Shown in pieces: positions 35,466 to 45,879 of a DNA stretch of 64,000 bases (positions are counted from its first letter, which is position 1; each line of letters begins with the position of its first letter). Both the position numbers and the translations under genes were made by a program. The notes under the pieces are model-generated. The model had not been told where the DNA came from, did no database searches, and saw only the letters and a list, made by a program, of their open reading frames with translations. The DNA is from Hyperoodon ampullatus (lineage: Eukaryota > Chordata > Mammalia > Artiodactyla > Ziphiidae): the NCBI GenBank assembly GCA_949752795.1, contig OX457057.1, forward strand, positions 163,657,980-163,721,979, read 5' to 3'.

Positions 35466-36352
35466 ATGAGAACACAGAGAAATATGCAGCAGATGAAGGA
35501 GCAAGATAAAAACCCACTAGACCAAAGAAATGAAGAAGAAATGGGCAGTCTACCTGAAAAAGAATTTAGAGTAATGAGAGTAAAGATGATCCAAAATCTT
35601 GGAAAGAGAATGTAGAAAATACAAGAAACATTTAACAAGGACCTAGAAGAACTAAAGAGCAAACAATGACGAACTGCACAATAAGTGAAATTAAAAATTC
35701 TCTAGAAGGAATCAATAGCAGAATAACTGAGGCAGAAGAAAGGATAAGTGACCTGGAAGATAAAATAGTGGAAATAACTACCACAGAATAGAATAAAGAA
35801 AAAAGAAAGAAAAGAATGGAGGACAGTCACAGAGACCTCTGAGACAACACTATATACACCAACATTTAAATTATAGGGGTCCCAGAAGAAGAATAGAAAA
35901 AAAAAGGGACTGAGAAAATATTTGAAGAGATTATAGTTGAAAACTTCCCTAATATGGGAAAGGAAATAGTCAATCAAGTCCAGGAAGCACAGAGTCCCAC
36001 ACAGGATAAATCCAGGGAGAAACACACCAAGACACATATTAATCAAACTATCAAAAATTAAATACACGGAAAAAATATTAAAAGAAGCAAGGGAAAAGCA
36101 ACAAATAACATACAAGGGAAACTTCATAAGGTTAACCACTGATCTTTCAGCAGAAACTCTGCAAGGCAGAAGGGAGTGGCAGGACATATTTAAAGTGATG
36201 AAAGGGGAAATCCTACAACCAAGATTTCTCTACCCAGCAAGATCTCATTCAGACTCAACAGAAAAATTAAAATTTTTAGAGATAAGCAAAAGCTAAGAGA
36301 ATTCAGTACCACCAAACCAGCTTTACAACAAATGCTAAAGAAACATCTCTAG
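35466..36352 (+). pseudogene. L1 ORF1 remnant
   Basis: ATG at 35466 opens [20 protein letters not shown] and then GSLPEKEFRVM (frame 35427-35615). It is cut by a TAG near 35613 and further stops. The coiled-coil part (about 35620-35830), the RNA-binding segments (TYKG, DLSAETLQ) and the terminal 'KPALQQMLKKHL' with TAG at 36350-36352 are all recognisable in order. Full family length (about 295 codons), but not translatable as one protein. Confidence 0.9.
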
Positions 36353-36446
36353 GCAGGAAACAAAAGGGAAGGAAAAGACCTACAACAACAAACCCAAAAC
36401 AATTAAGAAAATGGTAATAGGAACATACATATCAATAATTACCTTA

Positions 36447-36651
36447 GGGCTTCCTGGTGGCGCAGTGGTTGAGAGTCCACCTGCCTATGCAAGGGACACG
36501 GGTTCGTGCCCTGGTCCGGGAAGATCCCACATGCCACGGAGAAGCTAGGTCCGTGAGCCATGGCTGCTGAGCCTGTGCGTCCGGAGCCTGTGCTCCGCAA
36601 CGGGAGAGGCCACAGCAGTGAGAGGCCTGTGTACCGCAAAAAAAAAATAAT
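36447..36651 (+). mobile_element. CHR-type SINE at the ORF1/ORF2 boundary of L1
   Basis: Head 'gggcttcctggtggcgcagt', short deleted form, tail A10 then TAATAA. TSD AATAATTACCTTA is perfect at 36434-36446 and 36652-36664, and both copies are L1 ORF2-start text, so the SINE entered an existing L1. Confidence 0.96.
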
Positions 36652-37196
36652 AATAATTACCTTAAATGTAAATGGATTAAATGCAATCAGAGAAGAAAAA
36701 GAAATAAAAGCAATCCAAATTGGAAAAGAAGTAAAACTGTCACTGTTGGCAGATGACATGATACTATACATACAGAATCCTAAAGATGCTACCAGAAAAC
36801 TACTAGAGTTAATCAATGAATTTGGTAAAGTAGCAAGATACAAAATTAATGCACAGGAATCTCTCACATTCCTATACACTAAGATGAAAAATCTGAAAGA
36901 GAAATTAAGGAAACACTCTCATTTACCATTGCAACAAAAAGAATAAAATACCTAGAAATAAACCTACCTAAGTAGACAAAAGACCTGTATGCAGAAAACT
37001 ATAAGACAAGATGAAAGAAATTAAAGATGATACAAACAGATGGAGAGATATACCATGTTCTTTGACTGGAAGAATCAACACTGTGAAAACGACTATACTA
37101 CCCAAAGCAATCTACAGATTCCATGCAATCCTTACAAACTACCAATGGCATTTTTCACAGAACTAGAACAAAAAATTTCACAATTTGGGCTTCCCT

Positions 37197-37405
37197 GGTG
37201 GCGCAGTAGTTGAGAGTCTGCCTGCCGATGCAGGGGACACGGGTTTGTGCCCCGGTCCGGGAGGATCCCACATGCCGCAGAGCAGCTGGGCCCATGAGCC
37301 ATGACCGCTGACCCTGTGCATCCAGAGCCTGTGCTCCACAACGGGAGAGGCCACAGCAGTGAGAGGCCCACGTACCGCAAAAAAAAAAAAAAAAAAAAAA
37401 AAAAA
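37197..37405 (+). mobile_element. CHR-type SINE with target deletion
   Basis: Head 'gggcttccctggtggcgcag', B box 'gggtttgtgcc', body close to the consensus, A-tail of 27 at 37379-37405. No TSD: the left flank is ORF2 text 'cacaatttg' and the right flank is ORF2 text 'tgggcagagacctaaatag'. In the copy at 15340-19130 these are about 670 bp apart (about 17859 and 18531). The SINE therefore sits in place of the missing L1 sequence. Confidence 0.93.
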
Positions 37406-38410
37406 TGGGCAGAGACCTAAATAGACATTTCTCCAGAGAAGACATACAGATTGCCAACAAACACATGAAGGGATGCTCAGCATCACTAATCATTAGAGAA
37501 ATTCAAATCAAAACAACATGAGGTATCACCTCACACCAGTCAGAATGGCCATCATCAAAAAATCTAGAAACAATAAACGCTGGAGAGGGTGTGGAGAAAA
37601 GGGAACACTCTTGCACTGTTGGTGGGAATGTGAATTGGTAGTCACTATGGAGAACAGTATGGACGTTCCTTAAAACACTAAAAATAGAACTACCATATGA
37701 CCCAGCAATGCCACTACTGGGCATATACCCTGAAAAAACCATAATTCAAAAAGAGTCATGTATGACAATGTTTATTGCAGCTCTATTTACAATAGCCAGG
37801 ACATGGAAGCAACCTAAGTGTCCATCATCAGATGAATGAATAAAGAAGGTGTGGCGTATATATACAATGGAATATTACTCAGCCATAAAAGGAAACAAAA
37901 TTGAGTTATTTATTGTTAGGTGGACGGACCTAGAGTCTGTCATACAGAGTGAAATTAAGTTAGAAAGAGAAAAACAAATACTGTATGCTAACACATATAT
38001 ATGGAATAAAAAAATGGTTCTGATTAACCTAGGGGCAGGACAGGAATAAAGATGCAGACACGGAGAACTGACTTGAGAACACGGGGAGGGAGAAGGATAA
38101 GCTGGGATGAAGTGAGAGAGTGGCATGGACATATATACACTACCAAATGTAAAATAGATAGCTAGTGGGAAGCCGCCACATAGCACAGGGAGATCAGCTC
38201 AGTGCTTTGTGTCTATCTAGAGGGCTGGGATAGGGAGGGTGGGAGGCAGACAGCAAAGGGACGGGATATGGGGATATATGCATACGTATAGCTGATTGAC
38301 TTTGTTATAAAGCAGAAACTAACACACCATTGTAAAGCAATTATACTCCAATACAGATGTTAAAAAAAAATCTGAGCAAATTAAAAAACAAACAAAAAAA
38401 TCCCATTGGA

Positions 38411-40819
38411 GAGGATATTTCCCACTGATAAGAAGCCTCCAGTGGGGAGATATGTGAATGACCCAGAAAAGTGATCTCTAAGAGAAAGATTTAAATGTGT
38501 GTTCCTGACACACAGAGAGCCCTCATGCCATGATACAAACACATGAGCATAGGAAGATTGCGGCCTTTTCTCTGATCACTCTTCTCCTGAGTCCAGCCCG
38601 AGAAGGGGGCAGAAATAGGATTTAGAGAGTTGGAAAGAGGCAGAGAAGAAAAGTAAAAGTAGGAGAGGACAAAGAGTGAAGAAAGCAATCTCAGCCTGCT
38701 TCACCCCCAGCTTCTGTACCTTAGTGAGTCTCCAGCTGATATATGGGCCCAGCAGTGGGGTGCTTCAATTGGGTGAGAAATTGGAGCGTCACTATCCGAC
38801 TGCCTGTACTTTCTAAATACTTTATAAGCCAGGTTTTTCATTAATGCCTTAGAATGATGGAAAAAGTAAGGATATGCCCAGGAGTCATCCAGTGGTTTGG
38901 ATGAATAATTCCACAAAGTGTATAATGGGGCAGTGGTGAGAGTGAATAAAGTCGCTTTTTGCCTTCCCCTTTCTCATTCCAGCTTGTTCAGTAAACTGAT
39001 AATAGTTTACATTTGTTTCTATCTCGAAACTCTGTGATGTTTACACTCTTGCAGTCCAAATAAAACCTGGGTATGACAATTTATAAGCACTGCCATATTT
39101 CCTGTTCTATCATGTTTTAGACCAGGTTTGCATATTGAAAAGCATCCCAACCCTAGAAAGTAGCAAAAATGAATGATGCAGGCCAAGAGCAGCACAGCGG
39201 AGAAGAATGAAGACTGGAGAACGCATGGCTTCTGAGTGTTTTAGAAACCCTGTCAGTCAAACGACCTAAACATGGAGACCATCACTGATGACTTTTATGT
39301 TAGGCATTAGATACAATTCTTCCCCTACCCTGGACATTGCAAGCCTACATTGAAATGCATGTGGCCATGGGATGGGCACAGGGGACAAGGCAATGTCACA
39401 TGAACTCACCTCACATTCAGATGTACTAAACTAATGTCATTTTCTAGGTAAGTGTAGAAATATTTTGGGATTTTCCAAATCTATAATTTATAATTTCTTG
39501 TCTACATTCTTAGTACAAATAAGAAAGCATCAACAGGTCATCTTCACATTAATTAGAGGATAGATGAGGGAAGAAACAGAAAGTGTGCTTCACAAAACTC
39601 CTTTTCCCATCCTCTGCCAGGTCCTGGTAATGAACACCAACACCATCCATTTTCTTTAGTAAGGAAGCCACTTTTTAAAAGGTTTCTGTTCAACTCGTTA
39701 AATATTTACTGAATGCCTACTATGTGCAAGCAAATAGTAGGAGGTCAGTTTTGACCAGAAGGATCTGAAATTGCCAGTGTATAATTTTGTCATTTGGAAT
39801 TATGCCTAAGTAACAATATGATAGCCTAAAACAAAATACCCTGCCAGCAAAATAAGAGCTTCCTCAACCCAAAACAAAACATATGAGAAAGATAGAAAAA
39901 TAGGATTTCAGAATGAGAATAGTCCTGTGCTAGGGAAAAAGAAATGTAATTTTATTTCATTAAATGTATGCTTTCAAAATGATTCTCTAAAAAATGAACC
40001 CAGGATTTGTTATTTTACATGGCATCTGAAAATACCATAGAATCTTGGGTGTTGGAAGGGTCCTCAAAGGCCAACCCTATCACACTCCCACATGGGGCAA
40101 GTGTTCTCCTAAGAGCAGGGCCCTTTCCAGGTTCTTCATCCCACCTAAGCTTGGCCATTCATGATGATTATAACCAGGTTCTGGTGCTCTCAGTTGTCCC
40201 AGACCATATGCAACTCAGTGGTGGGATCTAGAAAGATCTGTGGTGCTGGGCAAAGGTTTAAGATTCTGGTTTTACAAGACACATGGATGTGAGTTTGAGA
40301 GTTGGTCTATAACAGGAAGTTACCACGGTTATAATTACCATGGTTATAACTTCCCACATGGGTGGAAGGACTTGAGAACTGAGACCATCATAGAGGTGGT
40401 GCTGGTGGTGAGGTCTGACAGCAAGAATTAGAATCTACCTGGAGGGTAGAGTCCTGAAATAGACAAGAAAAATATTCCTGAGACCTGAGAACAAGGCAGG
40501 GGCCCAGCATTAGGGAAGAGTCTCCAAGGGCACAGCAATGTATCTAACAAGACTGCCCAGAGGCCAAGCCTTGAACAACCAATAAACATCTCTCTGTCCC
40601 TTCTTCAGCATCAGTCCTGGCATGGGTGATCTTTGCCTGCTGGTAAAGTTAAGTTGTTTTCATCATCCAGAGGAGGAGAGAGATGGAACAGTAAGGTCTC
40701 CACAGGGGACTGTGAGATGCCTTCCATGGTAGGGAAAAATCTGATTTTCATGGAATTTTCCTTAAATGGAATGACTTTTTCTTCACATACTTTCTTCTGT
40801 TGATTTTCATGATTCTACC
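38411..40819. other. Unassigned sequence with one small L2-tail relic
   Basis: No gene is supported. At 39680-39745 'aactcgttaaatatttactgaatgcctactatgtgcaagc' is an antisense L2 3'-end relic. At 40020-40110 'atagaatcttgggtgttggaagggtcctcaaaggccaacc' looks like a common ancient repeat that I could not name. Confidence 0.5.
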
Positions 40820-42030
40820 CTCTCCAGGTTTGTCTCTTATCTCATTAGCCACCCTTTTTACTGACTCTGCCTTCTCTAACTGAGCTCTAAATACTGAAAG
40901 CCCCCAAAGCTCAGTTTGGGGGCCTCTTTTATTTTCTTCTATCCCTAGTCCCATGGCTCAAGTCCCATCTATGTGATGATGACTTCCAATCTTTGTTTCT
41001 CCAGCCATGACCTCTCTTGTGAGTTCCAGACTCATGTATCTAACTTCCTATATGATATATCCACTTGAGCGTCAAATTGGGATTTTAACAGAATATATCC
41101 AAACCATAACTCTTAACCCTGTTTACTGTCCATAATTTGCTCCTCCCAATATTTCCCCATCTTAATAAAGGGCAGTACCATCCAACTGAGTATTTTAGCA
41201 AAAAACCCTAGAGTCATCCTTAATTATCCCTTTTCTTCACTGACACCTCTCCCCAACATTTAATTCATCAGCAGCTCCTGCCATTTCTATTTTTAAATGT
41301 TTCTGGAATCCATCCATTTTTCTCCTTCTACAGTATTAACACCTTGCTTCAAGCTACTGTCTTTTGCCCCCTGGAATTCTGCTATAGCATCAACTCTCCC
41401 ACACTCCATTCTATGCCTAAGGGCCAGAGTGATCATTTAAAATATAATTTCAATCATTTTACTTCCTGAACAAATCCTGTCCCAAACTTACACAATACAT
41501 AGTCTCCCATCACACTTGGGAAAAAAAAAAAAAACCCAAAGAGACTCTGTGTGGGTTTTCTCTGTCTACCTATCTGACTTCATCTGATAACCCATTCCCC
41601 ATTCACCTTCCTTCAGCCACACTGGCCTACCTTCTTGTCCTCAAGAGCCCAGGCTCAACCCTGAGTTTTAGCCTTTCACTTGATGTTCACCCTGCCCAGA
41701 AAGCTCTTCCTAAGACTGGCTTCTTGTCATTCTGATCTCAGCATGTCACTTCCTTGGAAGGTCTTCCCCAGCAGCCCATCTAAGGAGTGTGTCCCCCACC
41801 GTGTGCTCCCCCACTTGGCCACACTCTCTCTTTGTATGTACTCCTTCCCTCATAGTTCTCACCTGTATCTAAAGCCATTTATCTTGTTGATTATCTGTCT
41901 CCTTATCACTAGAATAAGGACTTCAGGAGAAAAGGGACTTTATCATGTTTCTCATTAGATCCCTGTACCTGTACCTAGAAACAGTGCCTACTAAACGTAG
42001 GTCCTTAATAATTATTTACCGAGTAAATGT
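40820..42030 (+). repeat. L2 fragment (ORF2 3' part to tail)
   Basis: Text follows L2: 'tatgtgatgatgacttccaatctttgtttctccagccatgacctctct' (40971), 'ttgagcgtcaaattgggat', 'ctagagtcatccttaattatccc' (41208), 'ttgatgttcaccctgcccagaaagctcttcc' (41681), then the tail 'taataattatttaccgagtaaatg' (42007). An A14 run at 41521-41534 interrupts it. About 1.2 kb. Confidence 0.85.
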
Positions 42031-42559
42031 TAACCCTACCTGGGTGTAGCTTCCATTCATTGATCTGCTGGAGATATGTTCAATAAATCAATTGTTTCTT
42101 CTATGTGATGGCCCTTTAAATATTTGGAGGATGCCTTTATTATGTATGAACATATCTGTGTGTGTGTTTCTCCTGAATGAATATCTGCAAGTATTTAAAT
42201 CAATTCTCATATGAAACAATTTCTAGATAGTTCACTATCCAGGTCACCTTCCCCTGGGTAAACCTCAAGAGAAGATTCTCCGAAGTTAATTCCAATGGTG
42301 TCTAAAAATAAACTGAATGACACCAAAAATAGGTAGTGGGAAAAAAAAAGTGCTTTCAGGCTGGGATTAACAGCCAACTCCTGTCCTGGTCTAAAGTATT
42401 TTTTTCTGTACTGCAGAATCTAAGGCATAGAAAATCTTAAAAGAGTTTCTTTACTCTTCTTTCCTGTAGCAAATAGCTCTACCCTATGGCCCCCCAGCTG
42501 TCAGCCTTAAACTTGTGATTTTTACTTCCTTACTACTTCCCAAGCTCTGATCTAAGACA

Positions 42560-43515
42560 GGAGAATTAGAAGACAAGTTCTCTGCTTGTATTTCCAGCCC
42601 TAGCCTCTCCTCTGAACTTTAGACTTGTACGTCTAATATCCTGTTTGGCATCTCCCTCAGTCATCTGATAGGTGCCTCAAATTCAACACATATCCCAATG
42701 CGGACTTCTCTTCCCCTGCCCTAATCTTCTCTCCTCTTCTCTTTCCAGTGCCTGTAAATGATACCACCATCCACCCTGTCATCCAAGCACCAAATTTCAG
42801 TCCATTATACTCCCTCTTCTTCCCCAACAGTCACACCCAATCAATTTCCAACTCTGAAATTTTACACTTTCCTTCACCTTCAGTGTCACATCCTAGCTCA
42901 CACCTTCAAAATCTCTCAGCTGTAGCCTCCTGAACTGGGCTCCCCATTTTCCCAGCCCCTGCCTTGCTCCATTTAACCCTGTTCCCTAAGTTGCAGTCCC
43001 AGTGACTTTCAATGCAGCTCCCTTATGAGGGGACGTAAACTTCTTACCATGGTACCCAAACCTTTTTAAGCCTGACCTGTCTACCTTTCCAGCGGCATCC
43101 ACCATGTCCTGACTTGCACTTAATTCTAAAAAACTAAACTAGGAATTCCCCCCAAACACCGCATACTTTTATCCTCCATGGCTTGTCTTCTCCCTCTACC
43201 TGGGCTTCCCTTCAAACCTTTCTTCACCTGAACAAACTTCAAGGCTTAGAAGAGCAGCTGCTTCTTTAGGGAGCCTTTCAAACCCTCTGCCTGGGCTATA
43301 CACTGCCCTTTGCTGCTAGGATAGTGCACTGTGTACTTCTCTGCCTAACTTCCCAACATTAGTTATTGAAATTGCACGTTTTTGCACCCCTCACAAGGTT
43401 GAAAACTCCTTCAAGACAGGAAATGTCTATTAATATCTTAGTACCTACTCCCTGGACCCAGCTAAACAGGTAGCACACAGTAGGTGTTCCACAAATGTTT
43501 GCTGATCTGAAAGAT
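42560..43515 (+). repeat. Second L2 fragment, same orientation
   Basis: 'agccctagcctctcctctgaactttagacttgtacgtctaatatcctgtttggcatctcc' (42596) matches the L2 ORF2 stretch already seen at about 41005-41060, showing an independent copy. It runs to the 3' end 'ctttcaaaccctctgcctgg' and 'acacagtaggtgttccacaaatgtttgctg' near 43475-43505. Confidence 0.85.
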
Positions 43516-44038
43516 CCTTTAAGAGGGGGAAACTTTAAGAGTTCTAGATACGGCACCCTTAGACCTAAGATAACATCAGGATACCCCTAGCTTACAAAAT
43601 GAAAGTGTCTGTAGTTCTCCATCATTCATAGTTGCTGATATTTCAAACCCTGTATTCTAAAACACTTCTAATATGATTCCTCATGCCACCACAGCAGGAT
43701 TCAGAGGACTTAGCATATAGTTATAGCACAAACCACTCTTTCATCTTTTTATCTGTGGCTACACCCATATAAAATAAGAGGATGGTAAGATATGTGTCTA
43801 AGGTCAAAGTATGAAACTTCGCATGATCTAACTGTGTATAGTGATTAGACAGTAGAGACTCCAGTGTTCTCTTTTTATGCAACATGTCTTACTGTCTGCT
43901 CCCATGTTTCCATCTGGAAGACAAGGCTTAGTACTCATTTATCTCTGAGATTCTCTATCACAGCATTCCACACAGAGAATGACCTCCATAAATGCATATT
44001 GAATTGAACTGAGGCTGCAAAGCGGGATGAAGTTACTT
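43516..44038. other. Unassigned sequence
   Basis: No gene or repeat recognised. Left flank of a young SINE. Confidence 0.55.
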
Positions 44039-44052
44039 TGAGGTACCGTTTT

Positions 44053-44284
44053 GGGTTTTTTTGGGTTTTTTTTTTTTTTTTTTTTTTTTTTTGCGGTACG
44101 CGGGCCTCTCACTGTTGTGGCCTCTCCTGTTGCGGAGCACAGGCTCCGGACGCGCAGGCTCAGCGGCCATGGCTCACGGGCCCAGCCGCTCCGCGGCATG
44201 TGGGATCTTCCCGGCTCGGGGCACGAACCCGTGTCCCCTGCATCGGCAGGCGGACTGTCAACCACTGCGCCACCAGGGAAGCCC
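44053..44284 (-). mobile_element. Young-looking CHR-type SINE, reverse orientation
   Basis: A T-tail of 27 at 44066-44092 precedes a CpG-rich body with head (reverse) 'caccagggaagccc' at about 44271-44284. TSD TGAGGTACCGTTTT (44039-44052) against TGAGGTACCATTTT (44285-44298), one mismatch. The long pure tail and many intact CpGs suggest that this is one of the youngest SINEs in the window. Frames read through it on both strands are artefacts. Confidence 0.97.
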
Positions 44285-44298
44285 TGAGGTACCATTTT

Positions 44299-44747
44299 TA
44301 TTTACATCAGTCATGGGGAAAAATGGAGAGACCCTTTCCTTCTCTTCACAGTGAATTTCCTTCCCAAATGCCTCTTTAAAAGCCAGGTGAAGATAATTGC
44401 AAGTCAGCTGAAAGTGCTGCCAAGATATGACCTCCGAGAAGTCCTGGAAGACAACTGGTATTGTGCTGGGCTGCTAACACGCAATGTCCTACTGGTGCAA
44501 AGTAAAGAATCAATTTGAAATTAAGATTAGGAATGGCATCAAGCATTTACATAGTGAAGGGCTTTGCCGCCAGGCCCTGGGAGAGATAAGAACACCTCTC
44601 TTCCCTTCTCAGCTTCCCCTTGTGCTGTCAGACTCCAGCTGGTCAAACCCTCAGATGCTCTAAAACATTCCCTAAGTAAAGCATGGCATCTCTGCCACCT
44701 TTTGAATTCAACAATATCAATCTTCCCCAACACTGATTCATTTGGTC
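44299..44747. other. Unassigned sequence
   Basis: No gene recognised. It ends at the left TSD (44748-44762) of the large plus-strand L1. Confidence 0.55.
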
Positions 44748-44762
44748 AAAAGTCATCCATCA

Positions 44763-45436
44763 GGCGGAGTCAAGATGGCGGACGAGGAGGACGTGGAATT
44801 CGCGTCTCCTCACAACTAGGGCACCTACCAGGCACTGGTGGGGGATGACGGACACCTAAGGGGATGGCAGGAACCCCAGGTAGGACGTGGGGCGTGGGGC
44901 GGGGGTGAAGAGGGAGGAGAAGGGGAGGCGGACAGGACTCGTGCCCCTGAGGGGCGGCTGGGGGAGGGGAGGACTTCCTACACCCTGCAGGACCCACCCA
45001 CGGTTAGGGGTCAAGCGGCGACAGGGGAGACCCTGGGGGAGACAGTGGGGGAGGGGCGCGGAGAAACGAAAGGGAACGCGGCAAGCGCTTTCCCTGTCCA
45101 CATAGGCACCGGGGAGACTGTTGGGCTCCCAGGCCTAATCCTCTGCCCTCGGAGCCTCCCTCCTGCGGCGCAGAACCCAAGCCCCGCACCTACACCCCCA
45201 CCCAGGGCCCTACCTCCAAACTCCGAAACTCCACACTCCAGAGGCCCTCCTTTCGACCTGCAGCCTCTCCACTTCCTTGCAGGTCCTAAGCAAAGACGCC
45301 GCCCCACGCTTGAACGACGCCCCATGTAGGCCCCGCCCCATGCTCAAACGTCACTGCCCCCACCCGCCTAGGTCCTGCCCCACCCTAAACCTCGCCCCTA
45401 CCTAAGTTCCACCCCCACCTAAACTCCATCCCCAGG
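44763..45436 (+). promoter_or_regulatory. GC- and CpG-rich L1 5' UTR fragment
   Basis: The segment starts 'ggcggagtcaagatggcgg', the YY1-like AAGATGGCGG motif at the L1 5' end, then 'gaggaggacgtgg'. It is CpG-rich (44880-45110) and gradually C-rich. It is a different leader type from those at 9669 and 33122. It would score as a CpG island, but no gene follows. Frames of 100-160 codons on both strands (for example 44838-45329) are open only because the DNA is GC-rich. Confidence 0.7.
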
Positions 45437-45879
45437 GCCAAGAATTTTTTTTTTCTTTACATCTTTATTGGAGTATAATTGCTTAACAATGGTGTGTTAG
45501 TTTCTGCTTTATAACAAAGTGAATCAGGTATACATATACATATGTTCCCATATCTCTTCCCTCTTGCGTCTCCCTCCCACCCTCCCTATCCCACCCCTCC
45601 AGGCGGTCACAAAGCACCGAGCTGATCTCCCTGTGCTATGCGGCTGCTTCCCACTAGCTAGCTACCTTACGTTTGGTAGTGTATATATGTCCATGCCTCT
45701 CTTTCCCTTTGTCACAGCTTCCCCTTCCCCCTCCCCATATCCTCAAGTCCATTCTCTAGTAGGTCTGTGTCTTTATTCCTGTCTTACCCCTAGGTTCTTC
45801 ATGACATTTTTTTTCCTTCTTAAATTCCATATATATGTGTTAGCATACGATATTTGTCTTTCTCTTTCTGACTTACTTC

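Larger units (their letters stand above)
36427..38040 (+). pseudogene. L1 ORF2 with two large internal deletions
   Basis: Only the first residues of the endonuclease ([10 protein letters not shown], about 36655-36684) remain. They are joined directly to '[29 protein letters not shown]', so the endonuclease and the N-terminal half of RT are gone. The catalytic box reads L-A-D-D (36746-36757). The text runs to 37196, where a SINE replaces about 0.67 kb, then resumes at 'gggcagagacctaaatagac' with the C-terminal Cys motif region and MEYYSAIKGNK (37849-). Confidence 0.93.
33122..38395 (+). mobile_element. L1 with complete 5' and 3' ends, internally deleted, hosting three SINEs
   Basis: Bounded by AAAAATCCCATTGGA at 33107-33121 and 38396-38410, a perfect 15-bp TSD. 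The 5' UTR starts 'agatggcagaggagtaagacctgg', and the 3' UTR ends 'ccaatacagatgttaaaaaaaaa'. Subtracting three SINEs, the L1 part is about 4.6 kb, because ORF2 lacks about 1.97 kb (junction near 36683-36685) and another 0.67 kb at the third SINE. Order: 5' UTR, SINE, ORF1, SINE, ORF2 stub, SINE, ORF2 C-terminus, 3' UTR. Confidence 0.95.

Noticed and set aside
34916..35662. A 248-codon minus-strand open frame
   Set aside because: It runs antisense through the L1 5' UTR, the SINE at 35056 and the start of ORF1. The protein is low-complexity and the frame is explained by SINE/L1 composition.
44838..45329. A 163-codon frame and several others on both strands in the GC-rich block
   Set aside because: Stop codons are rare in GC-rich DNA. 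Open frames occur in several registers at once, no domain is visible, and the block fits an L1 5' UTR.
44763..45436. CpG-rich block as promoter of a host gene
   Set aside because: No exon or first-intron donor context follows; a minus-strand L1 begins directly after it and the start matches an L1 5' end.
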